A DNA stretch of 7,331 nucleotides from Planctomycetia bacterium (GCA_005799475.1 SYGQ01000206.1:1-7331); one strand, 5' to 3'. Positions 1 through 6,671 are shown, counted from the first letter of the stretch. Numbers and translations are program-made. The notes: generated by a model not told the origin, from the sequence alone.

Positions 1-2862
1 GCGGCGCAAGAGGGATGCGACCGTGCGCTCGCCATGCTGTGTGAGGCGGGACTCGTATGGCGGTACGGTCCGCATGGCACGACGGCGGCGATCCGTTCGC
101 GACTCGACCGCGAACTCGGCATTCTTGCGACCAAGGGGATCAGCGCGTACTTCCTCGTGGTCTGGGATTTCGTGAACTGGGCTCGTCAGAACGGCATCCC
201 GGCCTGCGCGCGCGGCTCCGGCGTGGGCACAATGGTCGGGTTCGTGCTCGGCCTGAGCAATGCATGCCCTGAGCGCTACGGGCTCCTCTTCGAGCGGTTC
301 ACGGATCCAGATCGCAACGAGAACCCGGACATCGATATCGACATTTGCCAGGAGGGCCGCGCCGCCGTCATCGACTATGTGCGGCGCAAGTACGGGCATG
401 TCGCGCAGATCATCACATTCGGGCGGCTCAAGGCCAAGGCTGCGGTGAAGGATGTGGCGCGCGCCTTTGGGCTCTCGCCCTCAGAGGGACAACGGCTCTC
501 GAATCTCGTGCCGCCGGAACTTCACATTACGCTCGCGCGTGCGCTGGCGCGCGAGCCGCAGTTGCGGGCCGCCTGCGACGCCGACCCGACGGTCCGCAGC
601 GTCATCGAGCATGCGCAGGGACTCGAGGACCACGCGCGCCACGCTGGCATCCACGCCGCGGGCGTCGTCATCGCCACCCAGCCGTTGGAGACCATCGTGC
701 CGCTGTGCCGAGCGACCGGTGGCGGGCAGGAGATCATCACCCAGTGGGACGGCCCGACCTGCGAGCGCGTTGGACTCCTCAAGATGGACTTCCTCGGGCT
801 GCGGACGCTCTCGACCATCGAGTTGGCCAAGCGGCTCATTTGCGCTGCGATTCCCGAACGGGAGCGATGGGTCGCCGTGGGGCGCGAGGCGGAGTTCGAC
901 GCCGGTGGCGCTGCGCGCGGACACGATCCTCTCGATCTTGACCGCATCAACCTCGCCGACCAACGAGTGCTCGGGCTCTTCCGACGCGCCGAAACCGCGG
1001 GCGTCTTCCAGTTCGAGTCCGGCGGCATGCGGAAGCTTCTTGTCGACATGAAGCCGGATCGGCTCGAAGATTTGATCGCGGCGAATGCGCTCTTTCGCCC
1101 CGGACCGATGGACCTCATCAATGACTTCTGCCAACGCAAGTCCGGTCGACAGTCGGCCCAGCCCGTGCATGAGGTCGTCGACCGCCTGACGGCCGAGACC
1201 TACGGCATCATGGTCTATCAAGAGCAGGTGATGCAGGTCTTGCACCAACTCGGCGGCATCCCACTGCGTGCGGCGTACACGATCATCAAGGCGATCTCCA
1301 AGAAGAAGGAGTCGGTCATCAACGCGGCGCGCGCGGAATTCGTCGCCGGGGCTGCCGCGCGCGGGCTCTCGCCGACGCGCGGTGATGAACTGTTCGACCT
1401 CATTGTGAAGTTCGCCGGATACGGCTTCAACAAGAGTCACTCGACCGGCTACGCGATCATCGCCTTCCAGACGGCGTACCTCAAGACTTACTTCCCGGCC
1501 CCGTACATGGCGGCCGTGTTGTCGTTCGAGAGCCAGGCGCAGAAGGTCGAAGACTGGGCGGTGTACCTCGACGAGTGCCGTCGCGTGACATGGTCGGACT
1601 CGACCAAGGAACGACGGCATGTCGGACTCGATGTCAAGGCACCGGACATCAACCTTTCGGAGTGCAACTTCGCGGTTGTGTTTGCCCCCGACGAGCCGCA
1701 TGACGCGTGCCATGGGCACATTCGGTTCGGTTTGCAGGCGCTCAAGGGGGTAGGAGAAGCCGCGATCGCGGCGCTCATCGACGACCGCAGCAAGAATGGT
1801 CCCTTCCGAGATTTGCACGACCTGTGCGACAGACTGCCGTCGCGCATACTCAACCGAACGGGCCTTGAGGCGCTCATCAAGGCGGGAGCGCTCGACTCAC
1901 TGCACACGGCGGCCAATCGCGCGGCGATGGTCGCGAGCATCGAAGAGGCGATGGGCGCGGGGCAATCCGCCGCGCGCGATCGCGCGGCAGGGCAACTCTC
2001 GATGTTCGGCGTCCCAGAGTCGGATCTGTCGGGCGCGGCGCGGACGGAGCCATCGGGGCCACACCTGTTGCGTCGCACGGAACCGTGGGACCGCATGACC
2101 ACGCTGAACCACGAACGGGAGGTGGTCGGCATCCACCTCTCAGGGCATCCATTGGACCTCTGGCGCGACGAGATTGCGTCGTTCGCCACGACCGACAGCA
2201 CACGATTGGACCACTTGGGAACAGGCGCACCGCTCATCGTTGTTGGCGTCGTGAGCCGCGTACGGCAAGTGGCCGCGCAGCGGGGCGCCCAAGCCAATCG
2301 GAAGATGGCGATGGCCTCGCTCGCCGATCGAGGCGGGTCAATCGACGCAGTCCTCTTTCCGGATACCTACGCCGCCTGCGGGGAACACCTCGTGGACGGT
2401 CGGGTGGTCGCCTTCGTTGGCTCGCTCGATCGTTCGCGCGCTGAGCCCAGCGTCATCGTCGACCGGGTCTACCCGATCGAAGAGGTTTCGGCGCATCTGG
2501 CGGCCGCGATCGAGATCCGTGTGAAGGACCCGACGCTGACGGATGAATCGGAAGAGGCCTTCGGCCAGCGCATGCGGATGCTGCTTGGCGCGCTGCGGCA
2601 GGCATCGGGCAGCGTGACGAGTCTCAAGGGGCGCCCCGTGGAGGTGTCGATCGTGCTCGAGGTGAAGCAGGGGATCGCCACGCTCGTGCCGCACGGCGTG
2701 CGCGTTGTCGCCGAACGGGGGACGCTGCGAAGACTCGCCGAAGTCGCGGGTCCCGGAAGCATCATCGTGCGTGGCGGATGGATGCCCCCGCGGCGCGAAC
2801 GGGAGGTCCGTGGCGGCCACGGTCTACGGAAACAGCAAGGTGATGTCGTAGCCAGTGCCTGA
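1..2862 (+). CDS. dnaE: DNA polymerase III subunit alpha, 5'-truncated by window edge
   Basis: Catalytic subunit of the replicative DNA polymerase (C-family), which adds dNTPs at the fork in the Pol III holoenzyme. The frame is open from base 1, so 953 residues are visible. By comparison with E. coli DnaE (1160 aa), the missing part is mainly the N-terminal PHP domain. Visible residues 109-114 read PDIDID, and 260-266 contain KMDFLGL. Together they supply the three catalytic aspartates (residues 112, 114 and 263, equivalent to E. coli D401, D403 and D555). The conserved YGFNKSHS block starts at 474, a helix-hairpin-helix (LKGVGEAAI) at 581, and an OB-fold spans about 744-830. A further ~120 residues follow the OB-fold, which fits a replicative DnaE1 better than ImuC/DnaE2. 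The motif usually GPGRGS is ACARGS here, one residue shorter, which I associate with planctomycetes. The last codons overlap pdxH on the other strand. Confidence 0.96.
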   Translation, partial: AAQEGCDRALAMLCEAGLVWRYGPHGTTAAIRSRLDRELGILATKGISAYFLVVWDFVNWARQNGIPACARGSGVGTMVGFVLGLSNACPERYGLLFERFTDPDRNENPDIDIDICQEGRAAVIDYVRRKYGHVAQIITFGRLKAKAAVKDVARAFGLSPSEGQRLSNLVPPELHITLARALAREPQLRAACDADPTVRSVIEHAQGLEDHARHAGIHAAGVVIATQPLETIVPLCRATGGGQEIITQWDGPTCERVGLLKMDFLGLRTLSTIELAKRLICAAIPERERWVAVGREAEFDAGGAARGHDPLDLDRINLADQRVLGLFRRAETAGVFQFESGGMRKLLVDMKPDRLEDLIAANALFRPGPMDLINDFCQRKSGRQSAQPVHEVVDRLTAETYGIMVYQEQVMQVLHQLGGIPLRAAYTIIKAISKKKESVINAARAEFVAGAAARGLSPTRGDELFDLIVKFAGYGFNKSHSTGYAIIAFQTAYLKTYFPAPYMAAVLSFESQAQKVEDWAVYLDECRRVTWSDSTKERRHVGLDVKAPDINLSECNFAVVFAPDEPHDACHGHIRFGLQALKGVGEAAIAALIDDRSKNGPFRDLHDLCDRLPSRILNRTGLEALIKAGALDSLHTAANRAAMVASIEEAMGAGQSAARDRAAGQLSMFGVPESDLSGAARTEPSGPHLLRRTEPWDRMTTLNHEREVVGIHLSGHPLDLWRDEIASFATTDSTRLDHLGTGAPLIVVGVVSRVRQVAAQRGAQANRKMAMASLADRGGSIDAVLFPDTYAACGEHLVDGRVVAFVGSLDRSRAEPSVIVDRVYPIEEVSAHLAAAIEIRVKDPTLTDESEEAFGQRMRMLLGALRQASGSVTSLKGRPVEVSIVLEVKQGIATLVPHGVRVVAERGTLRRLAEVAGPGSIIVRGGWMPPRREREVRGGHGLRKQQGDVVASA

Positions 2863-3498
2863 GCGCGTGTAGCGCGCGCGCTCATGAATCCGGAACGGGT
2901 CGGCCTGCCAGAACTCGATGACATCAAGCGCAAGTCGATAGCCACCCCAGTGCGGCGGCCGCGGGACGACGGTGCCTTCGAAGCGCGCCGCACACTCGAG
3001 CACTCGGCCGACGAGGACATCCCGGCTCGCCAGAGGGCGGCTCTGGTCGCTTGCCCAAGCGCCGATCTGCGAGTCCCTCGGTCGCGTGGCGAAATAGGCG
3101 TCGTCCTCGCTCGCAGACAGTGGCGTGACAGCTCCCGCGATCCTGAGTTGTCGGCCCAGCTGGTCCCAGTGAAAGAGCGCTTGGGCGCGCGGGTTCTTCG
3201 CAAGTTGAGAGCCCTTGTCCGATTCGCGATTGGTGAAGAACACCGCGCCGCGCCCGTCGAATGCCTTGAGCAGCACGGTTCGCACCGATGGCGCCCCGTC
3301 GGCACCGGATGTCGCAAGGAACATCGCATTGGGATTGGGAACGCCGAGTTGAAATGCCTCGCCGAACCAGCGCTGGGCCTCGGCGACAGGGTCGCTCGGC
3401 GGGTGTGCGAAGTCCATCGCGCACGGAGTGAAGGAGATCGCTCGAGGGGCGCGCGGTGAGATCTCGATGAACTTCAGCGGCGGGGTGGCCTCAGCCAT
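2824..3498 (-). CDS. pdxH: Pyridoxamine 5'-phosphate oxidase
   Basis: FMN-dependent oxidase that converts pyridoxine or pyridoxamine 5'-phosphate to pyridoxal 5'-phosphate with O2, the last step of vitamin B6 cofactor synthesis and salvage; cytosolic homodimer. The 224-residue product has the usual family length. Visible hallmarks are RTVLLK at 73-78 and FFTN at 87-90 (FMN-binding core), RQLR at 116-119, the RPRDSQIGAWAS block at 139-150, and the C-terminal FWQ (196-198) and RIH (203-205). R203 and H205 match the substrate-contacting Arg and His of E. coli PdxH (RLH). The start at 3498 is preferred over the internal Met28 because a TANNNT hexamer sits exactly six bases upstream; neither start has a Shine-Dalgarno site. 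The gene begins 21 bases after the NYN nuclease gene on the same strand, so it may also be read from that promoter. Its last 39 bases overlap the end of dnaE, convergently. Confidence 0.95.
   Translation of the reverse strand: MAEATPPLKFIEISPRAPRAISFTPCAMDFAHPPSDPVAEAQRWFGEAFQLGVPNPNAMFLATSGADGAPSVRTVLLKAFDGRGAVFFTNRESDKGSQLAKNPRAQALFHWDQLGRQLRIAGAVTPLSASEDDAYFATRPRDSQIGAWASDQSRPLASRDVLVGRVLECAARFEGTVVPRPPHWGGYRLALDVIEFWQADPFRIHERARYTRSGTGYDITLLFP
2861..2883. terminator. Weak hairpin at the dnaE/pdxH 3' junction
   Basis: A perfect 7-bp inverted repeat (GAGCGCG / CGCGCTC) with a 9-base loop begins at the dnaE stop codon and lies inside the pdxH coding region. It could form a GC-rich RNA hairpin at the end of the dnaE message. 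No T-tract follows on either strand, so it is not a canonical intrinsic terminator. In DNA this GC-rich, such repeats also arise by chance. Confidence 0.25.
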
Positions 3499-3504
3499 GT
3501 CGGG

Positions 3505-3510
3505 AGAGTA
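3505..3510 (-). promoter_or_regulatory. TANNNT -10-like element, leaderless pdxH start
   Basis: Reading the - strand, TACTCT is followed by exactly six bases and then the pdxH ATG. With the usual -12 to -7 placement, transcription would start on the A of the start codon, giving a leaderless mRNA. No Shine-Dalgarno site is present. The element lies between the NYN gene stop and pdxH, so pdxH could have its own promoter as well as readthrough. No convincing -35 hexamer is seen. The same arrangement occurs at two other starts in this window. Confidence 0.5.
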
Positions 3511-3519
3511 GGCGAGTCG

Positions 3520-4086
3520 TCAGAGCGGGCGAGGATCGCGCCGATCGTGCGGCTTCCGGTGCGCGGGTCCGTCGCGCGCGGAGGTGGCAAGTCGTTCGAT
3601 GCTGTTCGGATCGGCGAGACCAAAGTATGCCTTCCACGCCTCCACCTGTTCGCTCGAGAGCGGTGAGAGCCTCGGTCTTGCGCTGCGCCGCGAAGCCCCG
3701 GAGGTACGCGCCTCGAGGTCGTGCGCGAGAAGCGCCAGGAACTCGTCGGCCTTCATGACGCGGCAGCGTCGGCGAGCGGCGTGGCGAGCGACGGCGCGAT
3801 CATTGGTGACAACTGTCATCGCGCGTGGCGCGGTGCAGGCATCGACAATGCGCCCGATCACCACGTCGGCGGAGAGCCGGCTGCCCGAGTAGATGAACTG
3901 CACGGCTCCGCTGGGAGCCGTCGGCCGCCCCCTCGGCGCGCCGTCGCACACGAGGCAGACAGCATCTGCGGCGTATCGGCTTGAGTTGACGACAACCGCG
4001 AGGGCCGCCTCATCAGCGGGGGCCATGTCGCAGGCGAACACACCCGTCACATGCAGCGCGTTGTTGGTGTCGACCACGACGGGCAT
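3520..4086 (-). CDS. NYN/PIN-fold ribonuclease-like protein (YacP/Rae1 type)
   Basis: Predicted metal-dependent RNase of the NYN (PIN-like) fold, 188 residues. The N-terminal ~120 residues follow the family pattern: VVVDTNN (Asp6) at the end of strand 1, LVCDG (Asp48), an IYSGSRLSADVVIGR stretch (Asp74) and VVTNDRAVA (Asp96). These give four acidic residues expected to bind metal. The C-terminal ~70 residues are basic and low in complexity, with a short SSEQVEAWKAYFG segment that may be a helical RNA- or ribosome-contacting tail. The closest characterised relative by pattern is B. subtilis YacP/Rae1, a ribosome-associated endoribonuclease; the shared function here is inference. An in-frame start at 4173 exists, but 4086 is chosen because it begins right at the fold and has a GGGAG Shine-Dalgarno site. 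The gene is divergent from rpsU and 21 bases upstream of pdxH. Confidence 0.75.
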   Translation of the reverse strand: MPVVVDTNNALHVTGVFACDMAPADEAALAVVVNSSRYAADAVCLVCDGAPRGRPTAPSGAVQFIYSGSRLSADVVIGRIVDACTAPRAMTVVTNDRAVARHAARRRCRVMKADEFLALLAHDLEARTSGASRRSARPRLSPLSSEQVEAWKAYFGLADPNSIERLATSARDGPAHRKPHDRRDPRPL

Positions 4087-4095
4087 CCCATGAGT

Positions 4096-4100
4096 CTCCC
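4096..4100 (-). promoter_or_regulatory. Shine-Dalgarno site of the NYN gene
   Basis: On the - strand GGGAG lies nine bases before the ATG at 4086. It supports this start over the upstream in-frame ATG at 4173, which would add 29 residues unlike any part of the fold and would reach across the rpsU promoter. Confidence 0.55.
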
Positions 4101-4115
4101 AACTTTCCACGGCGG

Positions 4116-4144
4116 TTGCGTTGGTCGGGGTTTTGTGCCATAAT
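4116..4144 (+). promoter_or_regulatory. Sigma-70-type promoter of rpsU operon, extended -10
   Basis: TTGCGT (4116-4121) and CATAAT (4139-4144) are separated by 17 bases. The -10 matches the consensus at five of six positions and carries the extended TGn motif (TG at 4136-4137). The predicted transcription start is near 4151, giving a leader of about 26 bases before rpsU. It lies between two divergent genes, where a promoter for the + operon is required. Confidence 0.7.
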
Positions 4145-4161
4145 CGCCGCCCCTCCAAACC

Positions 4162-4167
4162 AAAGGA
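4162..4167 (+). promoter_or_regulatory. Shine-Dalgarno site of rpsU
   Basis: AAAGGA followed by nine bases and then the rpsU ATG. It is one of only two Shine-Dalgarno-like sites placed correctly before a start in this window, and it fits a gene with a transcribed leader. Confidence 0.6.
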
Positions 4168-4176
4168 ATTCACGAG

Positions 4177-4527
4177 ATGCCGATCCGAGTCAAGACCCGA
4201 GGAAACGAAACTGCCGAGCAGATGTTGCGCCGCTTCAAGAAGCTGTGCGAACGAGAGGGCATCACCAAGGACTTGAAGCGTCGGCAGTACTACGAGAAGC
4301 CCTCGGAGATCAAGCGGCGCGCCACGATTCGTGGCCCGCTTCGCGCGTTCTCGATGCGCGATAGTGCTGGCGAGCGAGGTGGATTCGGCGGCCCATCGGG
4401 TGCGTCAGGTTCGCGCGAGCGCGGCACAGGTGCAGGCCCCCGTCGTGGCGGTGGTGGCCGAACGGGTGGCGGTCGGTCCGCTGGCGGTCGTCCATCGGGA
4501 CCACGCCGCGGCCCATCAAGCCGCTGA
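4177..4527 (+). CDS. rpsU: 30S ribosomal protein S21 with Gly/Arg-rich C-terminal extension
   Basis: Small basic protein of the 30S subunit that sits near the anti-Shine-Dalgarno end of 16S rRNA and helps translation initiation. Residues 1-58 match S21 throughout: a start MPIRVKTRGNE, then LRRFKKLCEREGI (18-29), then the basic YYEKPSEIKRR segment (38-48). Family members are usually about 60-70 residues; this one has 116. The extra part, from about residue 61, is rich in Gly, Arg, Ser and Pro, almost without hydrophobic residues, and includes RRGGGGR and TGGGR stretches. It is presumably disordered and RNA-binding, but its role is unknown. The start has a good Shine-Dalgarno site and an extended -10 promoter upstream. 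It is first in an apparent operon with rsfS (12-base gap) and the hydrolase. Confidence 0.93.
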   Translation: MPIRVKTRGNETAEQMLRRFKKLCEREGITKDLKRRQYYEKPSEIKRRATIRGPLRAFSMRDSAGERGGFGGPSGASGSRERGTGAGPRRGGGGRTGGGRSAGGRPSGPRRGPSSR

Positions 4528-4539
4528 TCGCTCGCGGCG

Positions 4540-4950
4540 ATGCGCGGTATGCGCAAGTCCACTTCCAGCAAGTCTCCTCGCGCGGCGAAGGCCAAGCGGT
4601 TCTCTATTGACGCCGCGTCGCTCATGTCGGAACTCAAGTGTTCCGATGTTGTCGTCATCGATCTCGAGGGTCGAAGCGAAGTCTGCGACTTCGTCGTGAT
4701 CGGATCGGGCACGAGCCAGCGCCAGATGCGTTCGGTCGGCGAGGCTGTTGGTGCCATGGGGAAGAAGCAGGGGAGTCCGGCGTGGCGATCGGATGCCGAC
4801 AGCGGCGCGAGTTGGATCGTGTTCGACTTCGTCGATGTGGTGGTGCACCTCTTTGAACCCGGGCAGCGAGCGTTCTACGACCTCGAGGGGATCTGGCCCG
4901 ACGCTCCGCGCGTTTCCTGGCGCGCGGCCGTTTCACCGACCGCGCGATGA
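4540..4950 (+). CDS. rsfS: Ribosome silencing factor RsfS
   Basis: RsfS (DUF143/Iojap family) binds protein L14 on the 50S subunit and blocks joining with 30S, lowering translation in starvation or stationary phase. The 136-residue product has the family core at about 23-122: a VVVIDLEGRSEVCDFVVIGSG block (37-57), the SQRQMRSV helix start (59-66), a WIVFDFVDVVVHLF strand, and FYDLEGIWPDA near the end. The first ~20 residues are Ser/Lys/Arg-rich and not part of the domain. A second ATG at codon 4 could be the true start; neither has a Shine-Dalgarno site, so translation probably depends on ribosomes coming from rpsU 12 bases upstream. In many bacteria rsfS sits beside nadD; here it sits between rpsU and a hydrolase gene. 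Its stop overlaps the next start as ATGA. Confidence 0.92.
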   Translation: MRGMRKSTSSKSPRAAKAKRFSIDAASLMSELKCSDVVVIDLEGRSEVCDFVVIGSGTSQRQMRSVGEAVGAMGKKQGSPAWRSDADSGASWIVFDFVDVVVHLFEPGQRAFYDLEGIWPDAPRVSWRAAVSPTAR

Positions 4951-6020
4951 CGCGTGTGCGTGCTGTCGCGTGGGCGAGCGTGGCACTTCTGGTGATGTCG
5001 GCCGGAGCGGCTGAACGCGAAATCGTGATCGACGGCCCTGCGGGGAAGCTTGCGGGGACGCTTCTCACGCCCGACGCCGCGACGGCGCCGGTGCCGGCCA
5101 TCGTGTTCATCACCGGGAGCGGTGCGCAGGACCGTGACGAAGCGGTCTTCGGGCACAGACCATTCAAGCAGCTCGCCGACGCGCTCGCGGCGGGTGGCAT
5201 CGCATCGCTTCGCTGCGATGACCGCGGCGTCGCCAAGTCGACGGGCGACTTCAGCACGGCGACGACACTCGACTTTGTGCGCGATGCGAAAGCGCAACTC
5301 GCTTGGCTGCGCACGCAACCGGGCATCGATCCGCACCGTGTGGGTGTCATCGGTCACAGCGAAGGCGGTCTCATCGGCGCACTCCTCGCGGGTGCAAGCG
5401 ACGGGGGCGTCGACTTCGCGGTGCTCCTGGCTCCGCCGGGGATCAAGGGTCGGGAGATCCTGACCGGGCAGACCGAGGACCTCTACCGAGCCGCGCACCT
5501 TGAGGCGGGCCGCGTGGCGTACGCGGTTGAGCGGCATCGCGAACTCATGGATGCGGTCGAGGCGGGTCTCGACGATGCCGCGCTTGACGAGGCGCTGCGC
5601 GCCCTCGTCGAGGCGCAACTCGAACTCGTCGAGAAGAATCCCCCGAGTGCGGACCGCGTGCAGGCACTCGCGCGCGCCGCGAAGCCGGGCCTCCTCAGTC
5701 CATGGATGCGCAACTTCATTTCGCTTGACCCCGCGCCGAGTTTCGCTGCGTGTCGGGTCCCTGTGCTCGCGGTGTTCGGCGCGAAGGACACCCAGGTCGC
5801 GCCATCGCGCAATGTGCCAGCGATCAAGGCCGCCTGTAAGGACGCGGCCGTGACGCCCGAGATTGTGGTGCTCCCGGGGCTCAACCACCTCTTTCAGCGT
5901 TGCGCCACGGGACTCCCTGACGAGTACGCGAAGATCAAGAGCGGTGTGGAGCCCGAAGTGCTGACCCTCGTGACCGACTGGGTCACTTCCCGGGCCGCTT
6001 CGCCAACACCATCGCGTTGA
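4947..6020 (+). CDS. Exported alpha/beta hydrolase (esterase-like, GHSEGG family)
   Basis: Predicted serine hydrolase of 357 residues with unknown substrate, probably an esterase or acyl-hydrolase. Residues 1-23 look like a signal peptide: Arg at 3 and 5, a hydrophobic stretch WASVALLVM, and AGAA before ERE, so the enzyme is likely periplasmic. The mature part has the oxyanion-region motif FITGSGAQDRDE, a DDRGVAKSTGDF block, the nucleophile elbow GHSEGG with Ser138, the acid in FGAKD (Asp281) and the base in LPGLNH (His314), so the catalytic triad is complete. Residues about 165-260 form a helical lid rich in Ala, Glu and Leu. The start overlaps the rsfS stop by four bases (ATGA), which implies translational coupling. 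The last 38 bases overlap trmB on the other strand. Confidence 0.88.
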   Translation: MTRVRAVAWASVALLVMSAGAAEREIVIDGPAGKLAGTLLTPDAATAPVPAIVFITGSGAQDRDEAVFGHRPFKQLADALAAGGIASLRCDDRGVAKSTGDFSTATTLDFVRDAKAQLAWLRTQPGIDPHRVGVIGHSEGGLIGALLAGASDGGVDFAVLLAPPGIKGREILTGQTEDLYRAAHLEAGRVAYAVERHRELMDAVEAGLDDAALDEALRALVEAQLELVEKNPPSADRVQALARAAKPGLLSPWMRNFISLDPAPSFAACRVPVLAVFGAKDTQVAPSRNVPAIKAACKDAAVTPEIVVLPGLNHLFQRCATGLPDEYAKIKSGVEPEVLTLVTDWVTSRAASPTPSR

Positions 6021-6639
6021 AGGGTCGCCCCTCGCGGGCAAACTTCCGCTCGAAGTTGGATCCCACGAGTTCGCCCTCGCGCGCCGACGGTGGTGCACAG
6101 AAGGGTTCGCGCGCGAATCGATCGCTGTGGCGGTCCGCATGTGCAAGATCCCACTGCCAGAGAGCGTCGTGGTCGGTCACGATGCGCAACTCACCGCCGG
6201 CGACGAGCACGCGGTGAAACTCGATGAGCGTCGAGTCTTGGATCACGCGCCGCTTGTGGTGTCTCGTCTTCGGCCACGGATCGCTGAAGTAGAGGTGGAT
6301 CGTGCGCAGGCAGGATGCGGGCAACCAGTGCCTCACGAATTGCGTGGCATCGCCGCGGAGGAGGCGCACATTTGCCAGCGCATGGCGTCTCGCGCGGTCG
6401 GCGGCGTACCGCCAGAACTCCGTCGCCCACTCCACGCCGAGGAAGTTCGTGTCGGCTTGGAGGGTCGCTTGCTGGATGAGAAAGGTCCCCTTGCCAGAGC
6501 CAATCTCGAGTTCGAGTGGCAACGACGGGTTGGGAAAGAGAGAGCAGGGATCGAACGGTCCGGCATCGAATGGCGGAAGTTGTTCGACGGCAATCCCATG
6601 AGAGCCGACATCGAGGGGCTTTCCACGGGCGAGATCCAT
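5983..6639 (-). CDS. trmB: tRNA (guanine-N7-)-methyltransferase
   Basis: SAM-dependent enzyme that forms 7-methylguanosine at position 46 of the tRNA variable loop. The 218-residue product has normal length. Visible motifs are the SAM-binding ELEIGSGKG (43-51), GVE (68-70, the acidic residue expected to hold the SAM ribose), GDA (96-98), the family signature YFSDPWPKTRHHKRR (117-131) with the catalytic-site Asp120, and SNFERKF near the C terminus at the place of the usual T-x-[FY]-E motif. The start at 6639 has no Shine-Dalgarno site; a TAGACT hexamer lies nine bases upstream, so a leader of about three bases is possible. It follows the zinc-finger gene after 32 bases on the same strand, so the two may also be cotranscribed. 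Its 3' end runs 38 bases into the hydrolase gene. Confidence 0.94.
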   Translation of the reverse strand: MDLARGKPLDVGSHGIAVEQLPPFDAGPFDPCSLFPNPSLPLELEIGSGKGTFLIQQATLQADTNFLGVEWATEFWRYAADRARRHALANVRLLRGDATQFVRHWLPASCLRTIHLYFSDPWPKTRHHKRRVIQDSTLIEFHRVLVAGGELRIVTDHDALWQWDLAHADRHSDRFAREPFCAPPSAREGELVGSNFERKFAREGRPFNAMVLAKRPGK

Positions 6640-6648
6640 GAGCCATGA

Positions 6649-6654
6649 AGTCTA
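6649..6654 (-). promoter_or_regulatory. TANNNT -10-like element before trmB
   Basis: On the - strand TAGACT is followed by nine bases and then the trmB ATG. A start site six bases after the hexamer would give a three-base leader. An out-of-frame ATG at 6646 lies inside this spacer. Weaker than the other three cases because the spacing differs. Confidence 0.3.
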
Positions 6655-6671
6655 GGTCGCGTTGGGCTCCA

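Noticed and set aside
481..1818. 445-codon open frame on - opposite dnaE
   Set aside because: It lies wholly antisense to conserved DnaE codons, has no recognisable domain, and long antisense frames are expected at this G+C content.
1759..1986. Two perfect 14-bp palindromes centred on CGATCG (1759-1772 and 1973-1986)
   Set aside because: Both lie in Ala/Arg-rich codons of dnaE and are easily made by GCG/CGC codon use; no regular spacing or further copies were seen to suggest a functional repeat.
2884..3459. 191-codon open frame on + opposite pdxH
   Set aside because: Antisense shadow of a clear PdxH; no domain or start signal.
4087..4173. N-terminal extension of the NYN protein to the ATG at 4173
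   Set aside because: It would run through the rpsU promoter and add residues before a fold that starts at once from Met at 4086, which has its own Shine-Dalgarno site.
4441..4510. GC-rich repeats in the rpsU tail as a DNA repeat element
   Set aside because: They follow from Gly and Arg codons of a low-complexity protein tail and stay in frame to the stop codon.
4875..6146. 423-codon open frame on - opposite the hydrolase and the trmB end
   Set aside because: Its Arg/His-rich composition is typical of an antisense shadow; the hydrolase frame has a full catalytic triad.
6127..6648. 173-codon open frame on + opposite trmB
   Set aside because: Antisense shadow of a clear TrmB.
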